Positions 50,637-63,520 of a stretch of 64,000 nt of DNA are shown one piece after another. Under the pieces are notes generated by a model. It was not told the origin of the DNA and searched no databases. It worked only from the letters and a program-made list of their open reading frames with translations. The number at the start of each line of letters is the position of its first letter. Position 1 is the stretch's first letter. This DNA comes from Cardiocondyla obscurior (lineage: Eukaryota > Arthropoda > Insecta > Hymenoptera > Formicidae). The DNA is taken from assembly GCF_019399895.1 (NCBI RefSeq), contig NC_091885.1, positions 4,254,333-4,318,332 of the forward strand, written 5' to 3'. Position numbers and translations under genes: made by a program.

Positions 50637-53475
50637 ATGGATATGAGTAGCAATAAAGGAGAACCACTACCATCCCAGGTCGTTCGGACGGCCAGGGGTC
50701 GGCGGAGGGAGAGTGCCGTCCCGGCTCTCCCTTCGTCGTCATCGTACGACGGGCTACCGGCTGCTTGCTCCGCAGGGGCAGCCGGGGAAAATGCCTCTGC
50801 GATGAACAGAGACCGATCCGATTACGAGGATCGAGGCCATTATCTCTTAGACGAAGAATTGGCTGAGAATGTTGCTCCATTCACCGATACAGACGGGGAG
50901 TATATGAAACTCCCTCAAGTAATCGGAATGGAGATTGTTAAAAAAGCGAAGGGTAGAAAGAAAGTAGGCCCTAAATGTAGGACGCAGACTGGCCAGGCAA
51001 CAAATAGAAATCTGCCAATGACATCGGCGATTTCTTTTAAACAAATAAGGCCACATGCGGGTTCTCCACCACCAGCTGCGCAATCAGAAGCTGGTGTGAC
51101 AACGGCAACAGAGGATGACGCTCGAGGCGCGTTGCTGCAAACATCCGCAGACAATGCGTTTTGCGACGAAAACGCCAACACCGACGTTATAAGTTTGGAT
51201 TCCTCCAACGCTTCAGATGCTTCTATTCGCACTACTGCGTCAGGGGCATCAAAAAGAACGAGGAAAAGAAATACTCGCGAAGTCGACTCAAAGGCTCGCC
51301 GAGTCATGACACGAATGGACTGCTCTTTTTCTTCATCAGAAGATAATTTATTTGAGAGCCAAAAGAAAAAACGTGGACGCCCCATAGTAACAGGTAAAGG
51401 GGTTGAGATCCTTGCTATAAAAGCAGCAAAAGAGGAATTAGGAAGGATTCGCGAAGAAATTAAAACTGCGAAGGAAATTGCGAAGGGTAATTATGACCCT
51501 TCCGAATTTGAGGGCAAAAAAGGCTCAAAAATGGCGGAAAGACTTGGAGAAGAAATGTCTAACCTTCCTTCTCGAGACATAATTGCCGAGGTTCTGCGAA
51601 CCGCCCAACAGGTTGAACAAGTGGCTAAAAAGTCCACCAATTTGAAGGGCGGATTCGTAAGAATTTTAAGAGAAGCGGCCCTCAAGATCAAAGTAGGGAC
51701 AGATGCTCTAGTATGTAAAGCGCCCCTCACAGAGACTAAAGGTCAGAAAGTTGACCAATCTGAGGTCGAAAGACTTAAAGTTGAAGCTGCGTCTTTGCGA
51801 AAAGAAATCGAGGAACTCAAGGCATCCAGAGATGCAGAATATATGCCTCCTCCACTTAAAACGCAAAAGGCGATAAGTGAGGAAATGGATGATGTAGAAA
51901 TGGAAGTGATTGAGGCCGGTGAGCCTCTCTCTTTCAAGGAAGTATTATCATCTAAAGAAGATTGGCCGCCGGCAGTTAGACCGCCAATTAAAGGACGCCG
52001 CCTGGTTCTTTCTGATAAAACCAGTATTGAGATAGCCAAGACTCACACTCCATCTGTGAAATCTATAAAAGATATTGAGAGCCTGATCGAAAAAAGGCTT
52101 TCATTCTTTGCGGAAGAGATACGAAAGGAGATAGGTGGCATGATAGCAACCTTCGCCAAACAGGTTGTTCCCCAAAGCACTTCCACTGGGGCCCGGAATA
52201 ACACCCCAAATGTGGACGCTATAAAAAGCGTTTCCACGGAGCGCCCGGTTCCCGGTGGGGTGCCAAAGGAAACAAAGGGAAGGCAAATAGGAGAACTAAA
52301 TCTCCTGCGCTTCCTCGTCTGCTGGCAAGAGTAAAGTCAGTGAAAAGGAAAATGTTCCTTCTACAAGACAGTCAGCGGTTAAACATATCTCCGCTGAAAA
52401 ATCTTCTGCTGTATCGTCGACAAAGGAGTCTGAATGGTCTCAGGTCGTTGGACGGCGAGCAGCAAAGAAAACTGCCAAAGAAGGTGGTTCATCTTCTTCC
52501 ATCCCAGAACAAAAATCTGGAGGTGGAAGAAAGAAAAATAATACCCAATCTAAGAAGATGGGGAAAGATATTCTTCCTTCTCTTCCTTCTGCGGCTAAAA
52601 TGGCCACAAAGGAGGGAAGAGGGGAAAAGAAAAAGAAGAAGAAGCCAAGAAGAAGAGTGCCCAGGTCCTCTGCGGTTGTGTTGAACTGCCCTGAAGGCCA
52701 ATACTCAGAAATTATGAAGGAAGTGAGACAGAAGATTCAGCTCAATGAAGTTGGAATTGCCGAGAAAGTTAAGACAAGATTTACTGCGTCTGGGGCCTTC
52801 CTTATAGAAGTTTCAGGGACTTCAAATGATTCTAAGGCCGATGCTTTAGCATCAAGAATCAAAGAAGTCCTTGGTGGCAAAAATGTTCGTGTTAGCCGCC
52901 CATGTTTAATGGCGGAAATAAGAATTAAAGGCCTCGAACCTTCCTTGAGTAAGGAAGAAATAGTGACAGCTGTTGCAGAAAAAGGAGGCTGCCACACCAG
53001 AGAAATAACCACAGGAGACATACGAAGACCTCCCGGTGGTTTGGGGACTTTGTGGATCAAACTCCCCATTGCAGCGGCTAAAAGGGCAACGGAGGGGGTC
53101 GTTCGATGTTGGGTGGACTCGCATCAGAGTTGAACTCTTAGACGCGCGCCCCTCCGTTGTTACAAATGTTTAGAAAAAGGGCACGTGGCTGGAAAATGTC
53201 CCGATTCTCAAGATAGATCCGGTTGTTGTTACCGTTGTGGAGAATCGGGGCATATAGCAAGGAACTGTTCTTCTTCGCCTAAATGTCCGGTCTGTCGGGA
53301 CTTGAATAGAAAGGCAGATCATATCTTGGGCAGTGCCAAGTGCACTTCTAGAAAGAGGAAAGGAAGAGTGGACAAACCGATCACTCAAAGGCCTGTACAA
53401 CAACTCCCGACAAGGGGAGAACAGGAGGCCATGGAGGTGGAACCTACGGAGGAAGGTCATGGAGATGCTAAATAA
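50637..53475 (+). pseudogene. TE9 ORF1, Gag-like protein, frameshifted
   Basis: ATG 50637. Open to 52334. A frame change near 52305-52320 (one C fewer than TE4 in a CCC run) moves the coding frame, which then carries on past 52558 to 53133. The two cancelling lesions near 53105 and 53150 are the same as in TE4. Knuckles resume at 53158-53300 and end at TAA 53473-53475, overlapping the ORF2 ATG as TAATG. RGRP and coiled-coil parts are as in TE4. Confidence 0.83.
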
Positions 53476-56400
53476 TGTCTCCACGCCTTCTCCAAGCTAA
53501 TTTAGGCCACGGCCGTGGGCACAGGATCTTTTCCTACAAACCCTCGCGGAACGTGGCTACAGTTTGGGAATTGCCGCTGAGCCATATAGAATTCCCCCTA
53601 ATAACCCTTGTTGGGCTGGAGATACCCTTGGCTCAGTGGCAATCACTTGGAAGTGGTGGGAGAGCGCGCTGCCCTGCAGTCGCTTAGAAAGTGGCGAACA
53701 TTACGTCGCCGTCCGCTGGGGGCCTGTAGTGGTGATAGGAATATATTTACCTCCCTCGGGTACCCTGGCGGACTTTGAGAAATGGTTGCGGGACATAGGA
53801 GATTGCATAGGGCGTCTCCGAGCCTCCCCTATTATTGTTGCTGGAGATTTCAACTCCTGGTCCCGAACGTGGGGTTCACGTCGAACTGGAACCAGGGGTG
53901 AAATATTAGAAGAATGGGCGGCGCTTCATAACCTCATCCTCATTAACAGAGGAAATGAAGCTACATGCGTGCGGCCTCAGGGAGAGTCAATTATTGACCT
54001 AACCTGGGCTTCACCTACGGCCGCACGCTTAATTAGAGAATGGAAAGTAGAAGGGGATCTCGAGCACTTGTCTGATCATCGTTATATTACAATCGAGCTT
54101 GGGATTCCCTTCACTTTCACGCAGAACAGAAAGTGCCGCCCCGAGAATAGATGGGCGCTTCGGCAAATAAATGAGGAGGCTTTTAAGGCCTCGATCATCG
54201 CGGCTCTTTGGTTTAGAGACAGTAGTAACGAGGCTGTTACTGAAAATATCTCCCCTATGCAGGAGATACAATGGCTTATCGAGGCAATGACTGACGCGTG
54301 TAATGCGTCTATGCCTCAAGTGAGCCGCGCGCCTCGTCGGTCCACTTATTGGTGGACTGACGAAATTGCAGATCTCCGGCGTGAGGCTATCCGCTGTATG
54401 CGAATGGTCACGCGGAGTAGAGCCAATATGGCTCGAAGAGAAGAGGCTCTCTGTTTATACAGAGAAGCAAGAAGTGCTCTCCGGAAGGCCATAGCCTTAT
54501 CTAAGGCCAGAGCCTGGGAGGAACTCATCCAAAGTCTTGACGAAGATCCATGGGGGCGCGCTTACCAGATAGTGACGAAGAAACTTCGACCAGCTGCGCC
54601 CCCTGTTCTGCGGACGCTCGAACCGGCGTTTGCTGAGCATGTAATTGGCACCCTGTTTCCAGTAAATAATGAGACAGAGAATGCCGACGTTGAGAACACT
54701 GAGCCGGTCGAGTGGTCCGCGGATGTAGAGATAACTTTGGATGAGTTTATGAATGCCGTCAAAAGAGGTCTAAAAGGCAATACCGCCCCTGGACCAGACG
54801 GCATTCAAAAGAAAGTATGGACTCTGGCCATGGAATTCCTGGGAGAGCACCTCAGAAAGATATTTAACAGTTGCCTGCGTGGCGGCGTCTTTCCCCCGGT
54901 GTGGAAAAGAGCCAAATTGGTTCTCCTTCAAAAACCGGGAAAGAGGCGGACTCCCATCGGCATACAGGCCAATATGTCTGTTGGACGAGGCTGGCAAGAT
55001 ATACGAAAGGATTATAGTTAACCGCCTCGTCCGACACCTGTCCCGGGTAGGTCCCAATCTGAGCGTGGCCCAGTTTGGATTCAGAGAGGGCCGGTCAACA
55101 GTTGATGCAATTCTACGTGTCCGGTCTCTCTCTGAACAGGTAACGTCCCAGGGGGGGGTGATGCTTGGAATATCAATTGATATATCCAATGCATTTAACA
55201 CCCTCCCTTGGAAGCAAATAAGAGAGTCGCTCCAACGGCATCGGGTTCCGTCTTACCTTGTCGCCGTTGTGAGCGACTATTTAAATGATAGATGGGTCAC
55301 GTTCCAGGATAGAAACGGGAGAATTAGGGACAGGGAGCTGCACTGTGGAGTACCCCAAGGCTCAGTATTGGGGCCATTGCTCTGGAATATGGGGTACAAC
55401 ACAGTGCATACGGCCTTACCCCCGGCTGTCATGTTGTTTGCTACGCAGATGACACTATAATATTAGCCGGGGAAGTGGCTGGGAGGAGTCCGCCATCAGA
55501 GGAGAAATAGCCGCGCAGGCGGTTGTTAGTTCTATAAGGCGAATGGGACTTAAAGTGGCGGCGGCTAAAACAGAGGCATTATTTTTCTATAACAGAAGAT
55601 CTGGGCCGCCGCCACAGGAGATGAAGATTGCCGTAGCCGGCGAAAAAATTAGTATTAGCTCTCGGATTAAATATCTGGGACTAATACTGGATGGTAGGTG
55701 GTGTTTTGAGGGCCATTTTGAGGAGATAGCCCGCCGAGTTAGGGAGCGTTCTACCTCATTAAGAGGTATACTTCCGAATCTCGGCGGGCCTGAGGGGGCA
55801 GCCCGGCGCTTGTATGCAAATACGGTCCGGTCGATTGCCCTCTACGCTGCCCCAGTGTGGGCTGATGCACTGGCGGCCAACAAAAGAAGAAGGGTGACAC
55901 TTGAAGCCGCATTTCACCCCATGGCCGTCAGAGTAGCAAGGGCATACCGGACCGTTGCTAGAATGGCGGCAAGTGTTTTGGCTGGGCTGATCCCTATAGA
56001 CATTACGGCCCTCGAACATCAAAGTACGTATCGCCGGCTACGTGCTATTAAAGATGGGGGAGAGAAGTTACTCCCGCATTAAGCAGAAGGTCAGACTCCT
56101 TCATAGGAAGGAGTCTGTAAAGAAGTGGAAAGAAAGACTCGCCGGCTCCAATATAATGGGGCGGCGAGTCATTGATAGTATACGCCCCGTGCTGCCTCAG
56201 TGGTTAGATCGTCGCTGGGGCAAAGGATATCCCTTCCATGTGACGCAGATAATTTCTGGTCACGGCTGTTTTGCCGCATACCTGCGTCGCATTGGGAGGG
56301 ACCCTCACGGGGCGTGTTATCACTGTACGGTGTGCTTTCCTCAGGACACCGCCCAACACACTCTGGCAGAATGTGATGCTTGGGCGGTGGAAAGAGGGGA

Positions 56401-56727
56401 GTTAATGAAAGTTTAGGCCAGGATCTCACAATGACATCAGTAATCCCGGCCATAATAGATAATGAAGAGGCATGGAAGGCCTTCTCCTTCTTCTGCACGT
56501 GTGTAATGCGGAAGAAGGAGGAGGCCGAAAGAATTAGACAGGGCAGCCCGTCGGAGGGCAAAAATAGTACGCCGTCTGTTCGGCAAAATGCCCCTAATAT
56601 ACCGGGTCGACCCGGCCGAGTAGGGGGTGTTAACCCCAACTTAAGAGGCGGACACATCAGAAATAACAATGTTTCTGCAACGCCCGCCTCTGTTCAGGTG
56701 TCGATGCTTGCATCGTCACCTAGATGA
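53475..56727 (+). pseudogene. TE9 ORF2, endonuclease-reverse transcriptase, frameshifted
   Basis: ATG 53475. Frame changes near 53519 (GGG versus GGGG in TE4), 54940, 55410, 55480 (shared with TE4), 56080 and 56400. The long open block 53564-55021 carries endonuclease and early RT; 54879-55460 carries fingers/palm up to RGVPQGSVLG-type sequence (CGVPQGSVLGPLLW). C-terminal half: KYLGLILD, RRLYANTVRSIALYAAPVWAD, and a zinc region near 56320-56375. The last segment ends at TAG 56725-56727. At least four of the lesions coincide with homopolymers. Confidence 0.82.
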
Positions 56728-57136
56728 CGGCTCCGGGGAAGGGACATACACTAAGTCCTTTCCCCGTCGAGCAGTTTATAGTGGAAGACGGAAGAAATGG
56801 GGTATTTCTTCCGTTCTTCTATAATTAGGTTGGAAGTTGGAGCTGGCTCCAAGAGAAGGCCGGTCCGCCATCACATAAAAACTGGCGGGCCCCGTCTCCT
56901 TAGCCACAAAGAGGAGACGGTGCGGGGGACCCACTCAGTCCAACGAGTGGGTCGGCGCCGAGAGATGCTAGATGTTATGCACTTGCAATTCCTAGCATCT
57001 CTCCAAAGTCAAAGCGCCAAGCAGGCCAACAGTGGGGGTTTAGTCGGTAGTGGGCAGCCTCGCGGCGTAAGACCTGAGCTCGACATAACCCTCTTCCCCA
57101 AGGGAGAGGGTATGCGTAAAGGCATTCCCCCACTAT
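56728..57136 (+). other. TE9 3' UTR
   Basis: Same as TE4: perfect stem GAGAGATGCTAG (56960-56971)/CTAGCATCTCTC (56992-57003) within GGCGC/GCGCC, the GTCGGTAGTGGGCAGC block, and the terminal hairpin ending CCCCCACTAT before poly(A). Confidence 0.76.
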
Positions 57137-57150
57137 AAAAAAAAAAAAAA

Positions 57151-57249
57151 GGTTAGGTTAGGTTAGGTTAGGTTAGGTTAGGTTAAGTTAGGTTAGGTTA
57201 GGTTAGGTTAGGTTAGGTTAGGTTAGGTTAGGTTAGGTTAGGTTAGGTT
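57151..57249 (+). repeat. Telomeric (TTAGG)n tract 2
   Basis: About 20 units of GGTTA with one variant (GGTTAAGTTA, 57181-57190). It is the longest clean tract in the window. Confidence 0.97.
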
Positions 57250-57381
57250 CCCTCTCGTTGTGCGCCACCTTGTCGTGGTGAGAGGGCTTAAGGGATCGAA
57301 TCAACGATCCGCTGGGGCAGTACCTGGGACTTAGTCCCGGGGAGGGCCCGGCGGGGAGGTTCGATCCTACTAAGAGCGCAC
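57250..57381 (+). ncRNA. Candidate HDV-like ribozyme at the TE10 5' end
   Basis: P1 CCCTCTC (57250-57256)/GAGAGGG (57280-57286). P2 GTGCGC (57260-57265)/GCGCAC (57376-57381). P3 ACC/GGT with L3 TTGTCGT (57270-57276). P4 second strand GGTTCGATCC (57358-57367). J4/2 TACTAAGA (57368-57375). P1 starts exactly at the base after GGTT. Confidence 0.7.
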
Positions 57382-57966
57382 AGTACCTCCCTGGCATTGC
57401 ACTTCGAGTACAGCATGTACTCGAGCCGTGGGAGGTACAAACCTTCAGGGGCCGCGGTGAACAGTCCTTCTCAGGGCTGGGATCCGCGGTACGGGACTTG
57501 GCGTTCCCGGAGGTGTTCCCTGAGCCCGGCGACCACTTTGCCGAGAGGGTGGGTATTATTCCCCCCAAGGTGGTAAGGGATGGCGACCCGGAATTCAAAC
57601 GCCCGGCCCGCCGGGGTCGTTAGGGGATGGTCTAAGACCTCCCTCCGGCAAGGTGTGGGGAATGGGGGGTTATGGGGGGAGGGTTTTGGGGGGTTTAAGG
57701 GGTTTTTTTTTTTTGTTTTGTTCTATTATGTTTATTTTGTTTTTTGTATTTTTTGTTTTTCTCTTATTCCTTCCTTTCCTTCCTTCCTTCCTTTCTGTTC
57801 CTGTGCTCTTCGGAGCTGTGTGGGCGGGCGTGGGGCCGCTCGGACATATTCCGAGGCGGGGCCCACGCGCCGCGAGTTTAAGGAGTCGGCCAGGCCGGGG
57901 TCGTTAGGGATGGCACCCAACCGGCCTAGGGGAGCAAACCTTATACAAACCACCTTATTTTGAACT
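57382..57966 (+). promoter_or_regulatory. TE10 5' leader downstream of the ribozyme
   Basis: Hairpin GTACCTCCC/GGGAGGTAC enclosing CGAGTAC/GTACTCG, subrepeat with CCGCGG/CCGCGG, G runs (57655-57702), T-rich and TTCC tract, leader hairpin 57828-57868, stem AGGCCGG/CCGGCCT. It diverges from TE3 only in the last ~35 bases before the ATG. Confidence 0.7.
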
Positions 57967-60391
57967 ATGAAAATGTCGGCCCAAAATAAGAAAGACTTAC
58001 CACTCCAGGGGGACCGGACCCTCAGGAGTCGGCGCGAGGGGAGTGCTGTCCCAGCTCCCCTCCCGTCGTCATCACATGATGGGCCATCTGTTGCTTGCCC
58101 CGCAGGGGCAACAGAGGAAATAGCGTCTGCGATGATAGGTGGTTCGAGCCTTGGAAAGGCCAAGAGGCCTGGTCCAGCGAGCACAAAGAGGGATGCGATG
58201 AGGACGTCACCTTATTTAGCTCCCTTAGTCGAGAGGTTGAGAACGTCAAGGGCAAGTTCACCCACGCCCTCTATAATGTCCAATGCCACGACGGACATAC
58301 AATCCGACACGATATGTGTTACGGATGTTGAAGACGACTCCTCGGTGGACTTTGATTTGTCCACCATGAGTACTCGTAAAAGGGGACGTCCTCCCACTAC
58401 GGGAGAATACGTAGGATTGGCGTCCGCCAAGCTACGTCTAGTGGAGGCTGAGAAGAAGATGTCTGACCTCGAGGAAACCAAGAGGATACTTGACCCTTCT
58501 AGCTCGTTGCCGGAAAAAATCCGTGTATCCACGGATAACATGATCGAGCGGTATATGGAGGACCTTAGAGAAGCTCTCTGAAGATTTAACTGCGAGGGCC
58601 TTTGAGGCCATGAATCAAGTGATAAAGGTGGCATGTGTCTCCAAAGGCCTTAAGGGCACTCTTATAAAAGAGTTGAAGACTGCAGCCTGCAAGACAAGTG
58701 CTAGTCTTGCCATTATGGCTTCTAAATCGGCCAGGAGGCCGGCACAAGAAGTTGTTTCGGAGTCTTTTACATTAGTAAAAGAGCTGGAAGAAGCCAAAAA
58801 GGAAATCCGAAATCTCAAGGAAGAGATTCGAAGCCTTAGGTCAAGAGCAGCGGAGCTTCCAGCCCAGGACTTGCGTGATGTGCCGAGTACATCACGAACT
58901 CTCAGATCGAGAGCAACGAGGAATACTTCTCCAACAATGGAAGAGGCTGAAGAAGCGTTACTTAAGCGCTTTGACGGCCTATTTAATAAATGGTGCGAGA
59001 AGAAATTTGGCTCATTAGTTCCAAACTTTGGTACTTCGAATCCAAACTTTGACGGTATGGAAGCCGAGACAGAGATCTCTGCTGTTCCCCTCTCCTCTGG
59101 AAGGCAAAAGCCTTCTAAAGGCGGTACTAAGAAGAGTTCCGTATCAGCTCCGCAACCTGCGTCGGAGAAGTCAGGAAAGAAGAGTGGCTCTACAGCTGAG
59201 ACAAGTGGGAAGGCAGACCGAGATAAAGATAGGTCCCGGATGCCTCCGCCAGTATCTCTTTCTAGGAAGAAGACATCAGGCGAAAGCGCGGAAACCAGCG
59301 CTGTTACTCGGTCAACCGAGTCATGGACTGCGGTGGTCGGAAGGAAGGCGAGGAAGAAGACGACCATCTCTTCTTCCGTAGAAGATAAAAAGAAGACCTT
59401 GAAGGCCAGGAAATCTTCAAGGACACCTGTGGGACGGAAACAGGGGAATTCCAACGCCCCTGTTAAATCTGCCGGAAAAAAGAAGGCAGCGAACAAGCGG
59501 AAACCTCCGCGGGCAGCGGCGGTTGTAATAAACTGCCCTCCAGACAAAAGCGGCGATGTCCTTAGATTGGCCAAGAGCAAAATTGATCTGGCCAGTCTGG
59601 GAATTAGTCAGGTAAGGCCTAGAAGGGCTGCAACTGGGGCCCAAATGTATGAGGTCTCTGGCCCCGAAGGTTCGCAGAAGGCGGATGTATTGGCTCAAGA
59701 ATTATCTAAGGCCCTGGAAGGATTAGAGGGGGTCACAATCCAGCGACCCGTTAAGATGGCGGAGATTAGAATACGCGGGTTAGATGACTCCGCTACTGCA
59801 CAGGAGGTGATGGATGCGTTGGCTGGTGCTACGTCTTGCCAGCCTACGCAATTTAAGTTAGGCGTACTTCGCCTCTCAGGTGACGGTCTTAGAACCGTCT
59901 GGGTTCAGTGCCCGCTTCACGCTGCCAACAAATTGGCTTCTGAAGGTCGGGTACAGGTTGGCTGGACTAAGGCCAGAGTTGAGTTGTTAGCGGCGCGCCC
60001 GCTGCAATGCTTTAGGTGTTTGCAGTCGGGCCACGTACGCCAGAGATGCCCTTGTAAAGAAGATCGCAGTGGAAATTGTTTCCGCTGTGGTTCTTCCGGG
60101 CATAAGGTAGCTGATTGCACGTCCCCCGCAGTCTGCCCTGTTTGTAAGAAGGTGGGGAGACCTTCAAACCACAGATTGGGCGGACGTGCATGTCCTGCGA
60201 AGTCCAAAGCAGGCAAAATAGTGTTTCCGGACAAAAGTCCGAGTATAAGGACTTCTTCTGTAACCACTGCCATGGAGGTAGACGGACAAGTTCCATTGGA
60301 ACAAAGTAGCAAAGAGCCAATGGTTATTACATTGGCCGAAGGAAGTAACAGCCTGGAGGAGGCTGCAACGGCCTCGCTTTCACCGCCATAA
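57967..60391 (+). CDS. TE10 ORF1, Gag-like RNA-binding protein (one frameshift)
   Basis: ATG 57967 (MKMSAQNKK). A frame change near 58565 links the first open block (to 58581) with the second, which runs to TAA 60389-60391. RGRP at residues 139-142, then PPTTGEYVGLASAKLRL as in TE2. Coiled-coil-like ELEEAKKEIRNLKEEIRSLRSRA. SWTAVVGRKARKK box, Lys-rich linker, AAAVVINCPPDKSGD, and MAEIRIRGLDDSATAQE. Knuckles CFRCLQSGHVRQRC, CFRCGSSGHKVADC and CPVCKKVGRPSNHRLGGRAC. It is shorter than the ORF1 of families B-D. The stop is followed by ATC, not ATG, at the stop-start position (TAATC). Confidence 0.86.
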
Positions 60392-63300
60392 TCCTCCAGG
60401 CCAATCTGAACCATGCCCGCCGTGCCCAGGACTTGTTTGTCCACAGCGTGGCGGCCCGTGGCTCATGTATTGGCGTAGCTGCGGAGCCACACCCGTTCCG
60501 CCCGGTCACCCCGCTGGGTGGGTGATAACTGCGGCTTGGTTGCCATTACATGGCATAACATCTCTCCTCTCTGTACTTTATGGGGAAAAGGAGATGGATA
60601 CGTAGGGGTTAAGTGGGGAAAGTTTACCATCGTTGGCGTCTACATCTCCCCCTCACTGTCCTTTTCTGATTTTGAGGATCGATTAGAGATCTTAGGCTCG
60701 GTCTTGAGGTCCTGTTTATCTGGGCAAGTGTTAATAGCGGGGGACTTCAATGCGAAACACGTCGCATGGGGTTCCCCGAGGTCTGATCGTCGGGGTGAAG
60801 CCCTGGTTAATTGGGCGGCAGCATTGGGGCTCCTTCTTGCCAATGAGGGAGCTGTTAGTACTTGCGTTGCGTGGGGTGAATCAATAGTTGATCTGACTTG
60901 GATATCTCCCTCCGCGCGCGCATTGGTGTCAGGTTGGCAGGTGGTGGACGAGGAGACGCTTTCGGATCACTTATACATCCAAATGTCTCTCGGCACCACT
61001 CTGCGGAATGTAAGAGCCCGACGGTTCGTCAACAGGGGACGACCAAGATGGGCTCTTAAGAAATTGGAGTGTGGCCAATTGGAGGCCGCACTGGAAGCTG
61101 CGACTTGGTCGCAAAATCCGGCGGGGTTATCGGCGCACGAAGGAGTTGAGTGGCTTAGACGTACACTTACTGACGCTTGTGAGGCGTCTATGCCTAGGGC
61201 CACTCCCTCTAAACCCCATCGTGCTGCATATTGGTGGACGGAAGAAATCGCCGAACTTAGACGTGCCTCCGTCCACAATAGACGTGGCTTTACACGCGCG
61301 CGTTCTCGAGGACGGTCTCCCGAGATCATAGCCAGCAGGTATGCTGACTACAGGGAGGCTTGCGGAAAACTTAAGGCTGCCATTGCGGCTGCCAAGGCCA
61401 AAGCTTGGGACGAACTCCTTCAAACATTGGAAGAGGATCCATGGGGGCGCCCATACAAAATAGTTTTGGGCAAGCTTCGATCTTGGGCGCCTCCCGTGAC
61501 AGAGCAGTTAGCCCCCAGTTTTAAAGGGGTGGTGAATACTTTATTTCCACCAAATGAGGGACCTGTTATTCCCAAACCGAAGGGGACCTTCAATGGCAAG
61601 AAGAGTGGGAGATTTCAGAAGAGGAGCTGATCGGCGCCGTCAGGAGACTCAAGGCTAATAAGGCACCGGGTCCTGACGGCGTCCCCGGTAAAGTTGTGGC
61701 CTTGGCGGCCGGAAAAGTATTGCCCAAACAGGTTGGGCAAGTATTTAATGCATGTCTGCGGGAGGGAGTCTTTCCCCGGGCTTGGAAGAAAGCCCTTCTC
61801 ACTTTGATTCCTAAGCCCGGCAAACCCGGGGTACTTCCTCGTACCGACCAATCTGCTTGTTGGACGAGGTCGGGAAGTTATTGGAGCGAATTATCGCTGC
61901 CCGCCTCGTCCAGCATCTGGCAGGTCGGGAGAATGGACTCCACGAGGAGCAATACGGCTTCCGTCCGGGGCGTTCAACGATTGACGCGATTTCACGCGTT
62001 AGAGCCCTGGCGGAAGCTGCTACGAGGGATGGCGGGGTGTTGTTAGCGGTGTCATTGGATGTGACAAATGCTTTCAACACCCTGCCGTGGAGGGTGATCG
62101 GGGAAGCGTTAGATTACTTCCAGGTTCCCGATCACCTCCAACGAGTAATGCGTTCCTACCTTGATGGTAGGACGCTGGAGTACAGGGACCGCCAGGGTAG
62201 GCGGGTCTCCAGAACGGTAGACCGCGGGGTCCCACAGGGGTCTGTGCTTGGCCCCCTGCTTTGGGACCTCGCGTACGACAGAGTCCTTAGGACTGCGCTT
62301 CCCCCGGGTTGCAGCGCAGTGTGTTACGCCGATGACACACTTGTGCTGGCCCGGGGTGACAACTGGTGGGAGGCCCGGGCTACGGGCGAAGTGGCTGTGG
62401 CGGCAGTAGTCGGGGCGGTTCGCAGAATGGGACTAAGGGTGGCCCCGGAGAAAACGGAGGCACTAGTGTTTTGCGGTGCCTCTGCGAATTCCCTTCCCCC
62501 TCCTCATTCCTCCATCTTGGTGAGTGGTTCGGCTGTTCAGGTGAGTCCCCATATTAAATATCTGGGGCTCATTCTGGACAGCAAATGGAGATTCGGCGAG
62601 CACTTCGCTCAACTTGCCCCCAGATTGGGCAAGATCTCAGCGGCACTTGGCCGTCTAATGCCCAATCTTGGGGGCCCATCAGGAAGGGTGCGGCGTCTTT
62701 ATGCGACGACCGTACAGTCGGTGGCTATGTACGGCGCACCGATCTTTGCGGGCGACTTAGCGCACTGTCATCGCGCCACAACTGCCACTCTGCGCCGCAC
62801 CATGCGCGGAGTGGCCATACGAGTCGCCCGCTGCTACCGTACGGTGTCGCATGATGCCGCTACGGTGCTTGCTGGACTCCCACCGCTGGAGTTGCTCGCT
62901 CGGGAGCGCGCTCAGGTATATGAGCGTGTCTCCCGTATGAAGAGGAGGGGACTCTGCCCCACAGCCGCCATTATGGCGCGCCTAAGGAAGCAGGCAAGAA
63001 ATGATATGCTGGGCTGGTGGCGCGCAAGTCTTAGCGCGTCAGGTGCACCAGCCCGCCGCACATTAGGGGCATTAGCCCCGGTGTTAGGGGAGTGGATAAG
63101 TGGGGCGTGTTATCGCCTCACCTTCAGGTCGGCACAGATGATCTCCGGACATGGGTGTTTCGGGGATTATCTGTGCCGAATTGGTCGTGAGCCCACGGCG
63201 TGCTGCCACCAGTGCGGGGCTAGTCAAGACTCGGCGCAACATACTCTGGCGGAATGTCCAACTTTCGCCGAAGAGCGCCGAGCCTTGACCACTAAGTTTG

Positions 63301-63520
63301 GGAACGATCTTTCCCTTGAGGTCTTAATTCCTAAGGTTCTCGAGGGAAAGGAAGATTGGGAGATATTTACTCCTTGCGACATAGTTTTGTCGCAAAGGAG
63401 GAAGAAGAGAGAGTCCGGAGAGGCGAAGTTGCCCCTCTGGATTCACTAGGAGACGGAGGAGGTGTCCCTCCTCGTTTGAGGAGAAGGACAAAACCTTTGG
63501 CCCATTTAAGGCCTAGATAG
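60391..63520 (+). pseudogene. TE10 ORF2, endonuclease-reverse transcriptase, frameshifted
   Basis: Homology opens ILQANLNHARRAQDLFVHS with no ATG. Frame changes fall near 60520, 61605, 61845 and 63375. Endonuclease: IAGDFNAKH (about 60736), WGESIVDLTWISP, LSDHLYI. RT: NKAPGPDGVP, LLDEVGKLLERI, YGFRPGRSTIDAI, SLDVTNAFNTLPW, RGVPQGSVLGPLLW, CYADDT (about 62322-62339), EKTEALVF and KYLGLILD. C-terminal zinc CCHQCGASQDSAQHTLAEC (about 63203). One frame ends at 63449; the family A tail (EERVRRGEVAP onward) continues in another frame to TAG 63518-63520, which I take as the original end. Confidence 0.85.

Larger units (their letters stand above)
50183..57150 (+). mobile_element. TE9: 5'-truncated family B element, near-identical copy of TE4
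   Basis: Starts inside the leader subrepeat (GTTCCCGGAGGTG, matching TE4 at about 15047), so the ribozyme is absent. ORF1 50637-53475, ORF2 53475-56727, 3' UTR, poly(A) 57137-57150. It shares substitutions and several frameshifts with TE4. Telomeric repeats flank both ends, showing an independent insertion. Confidence 0.9.
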
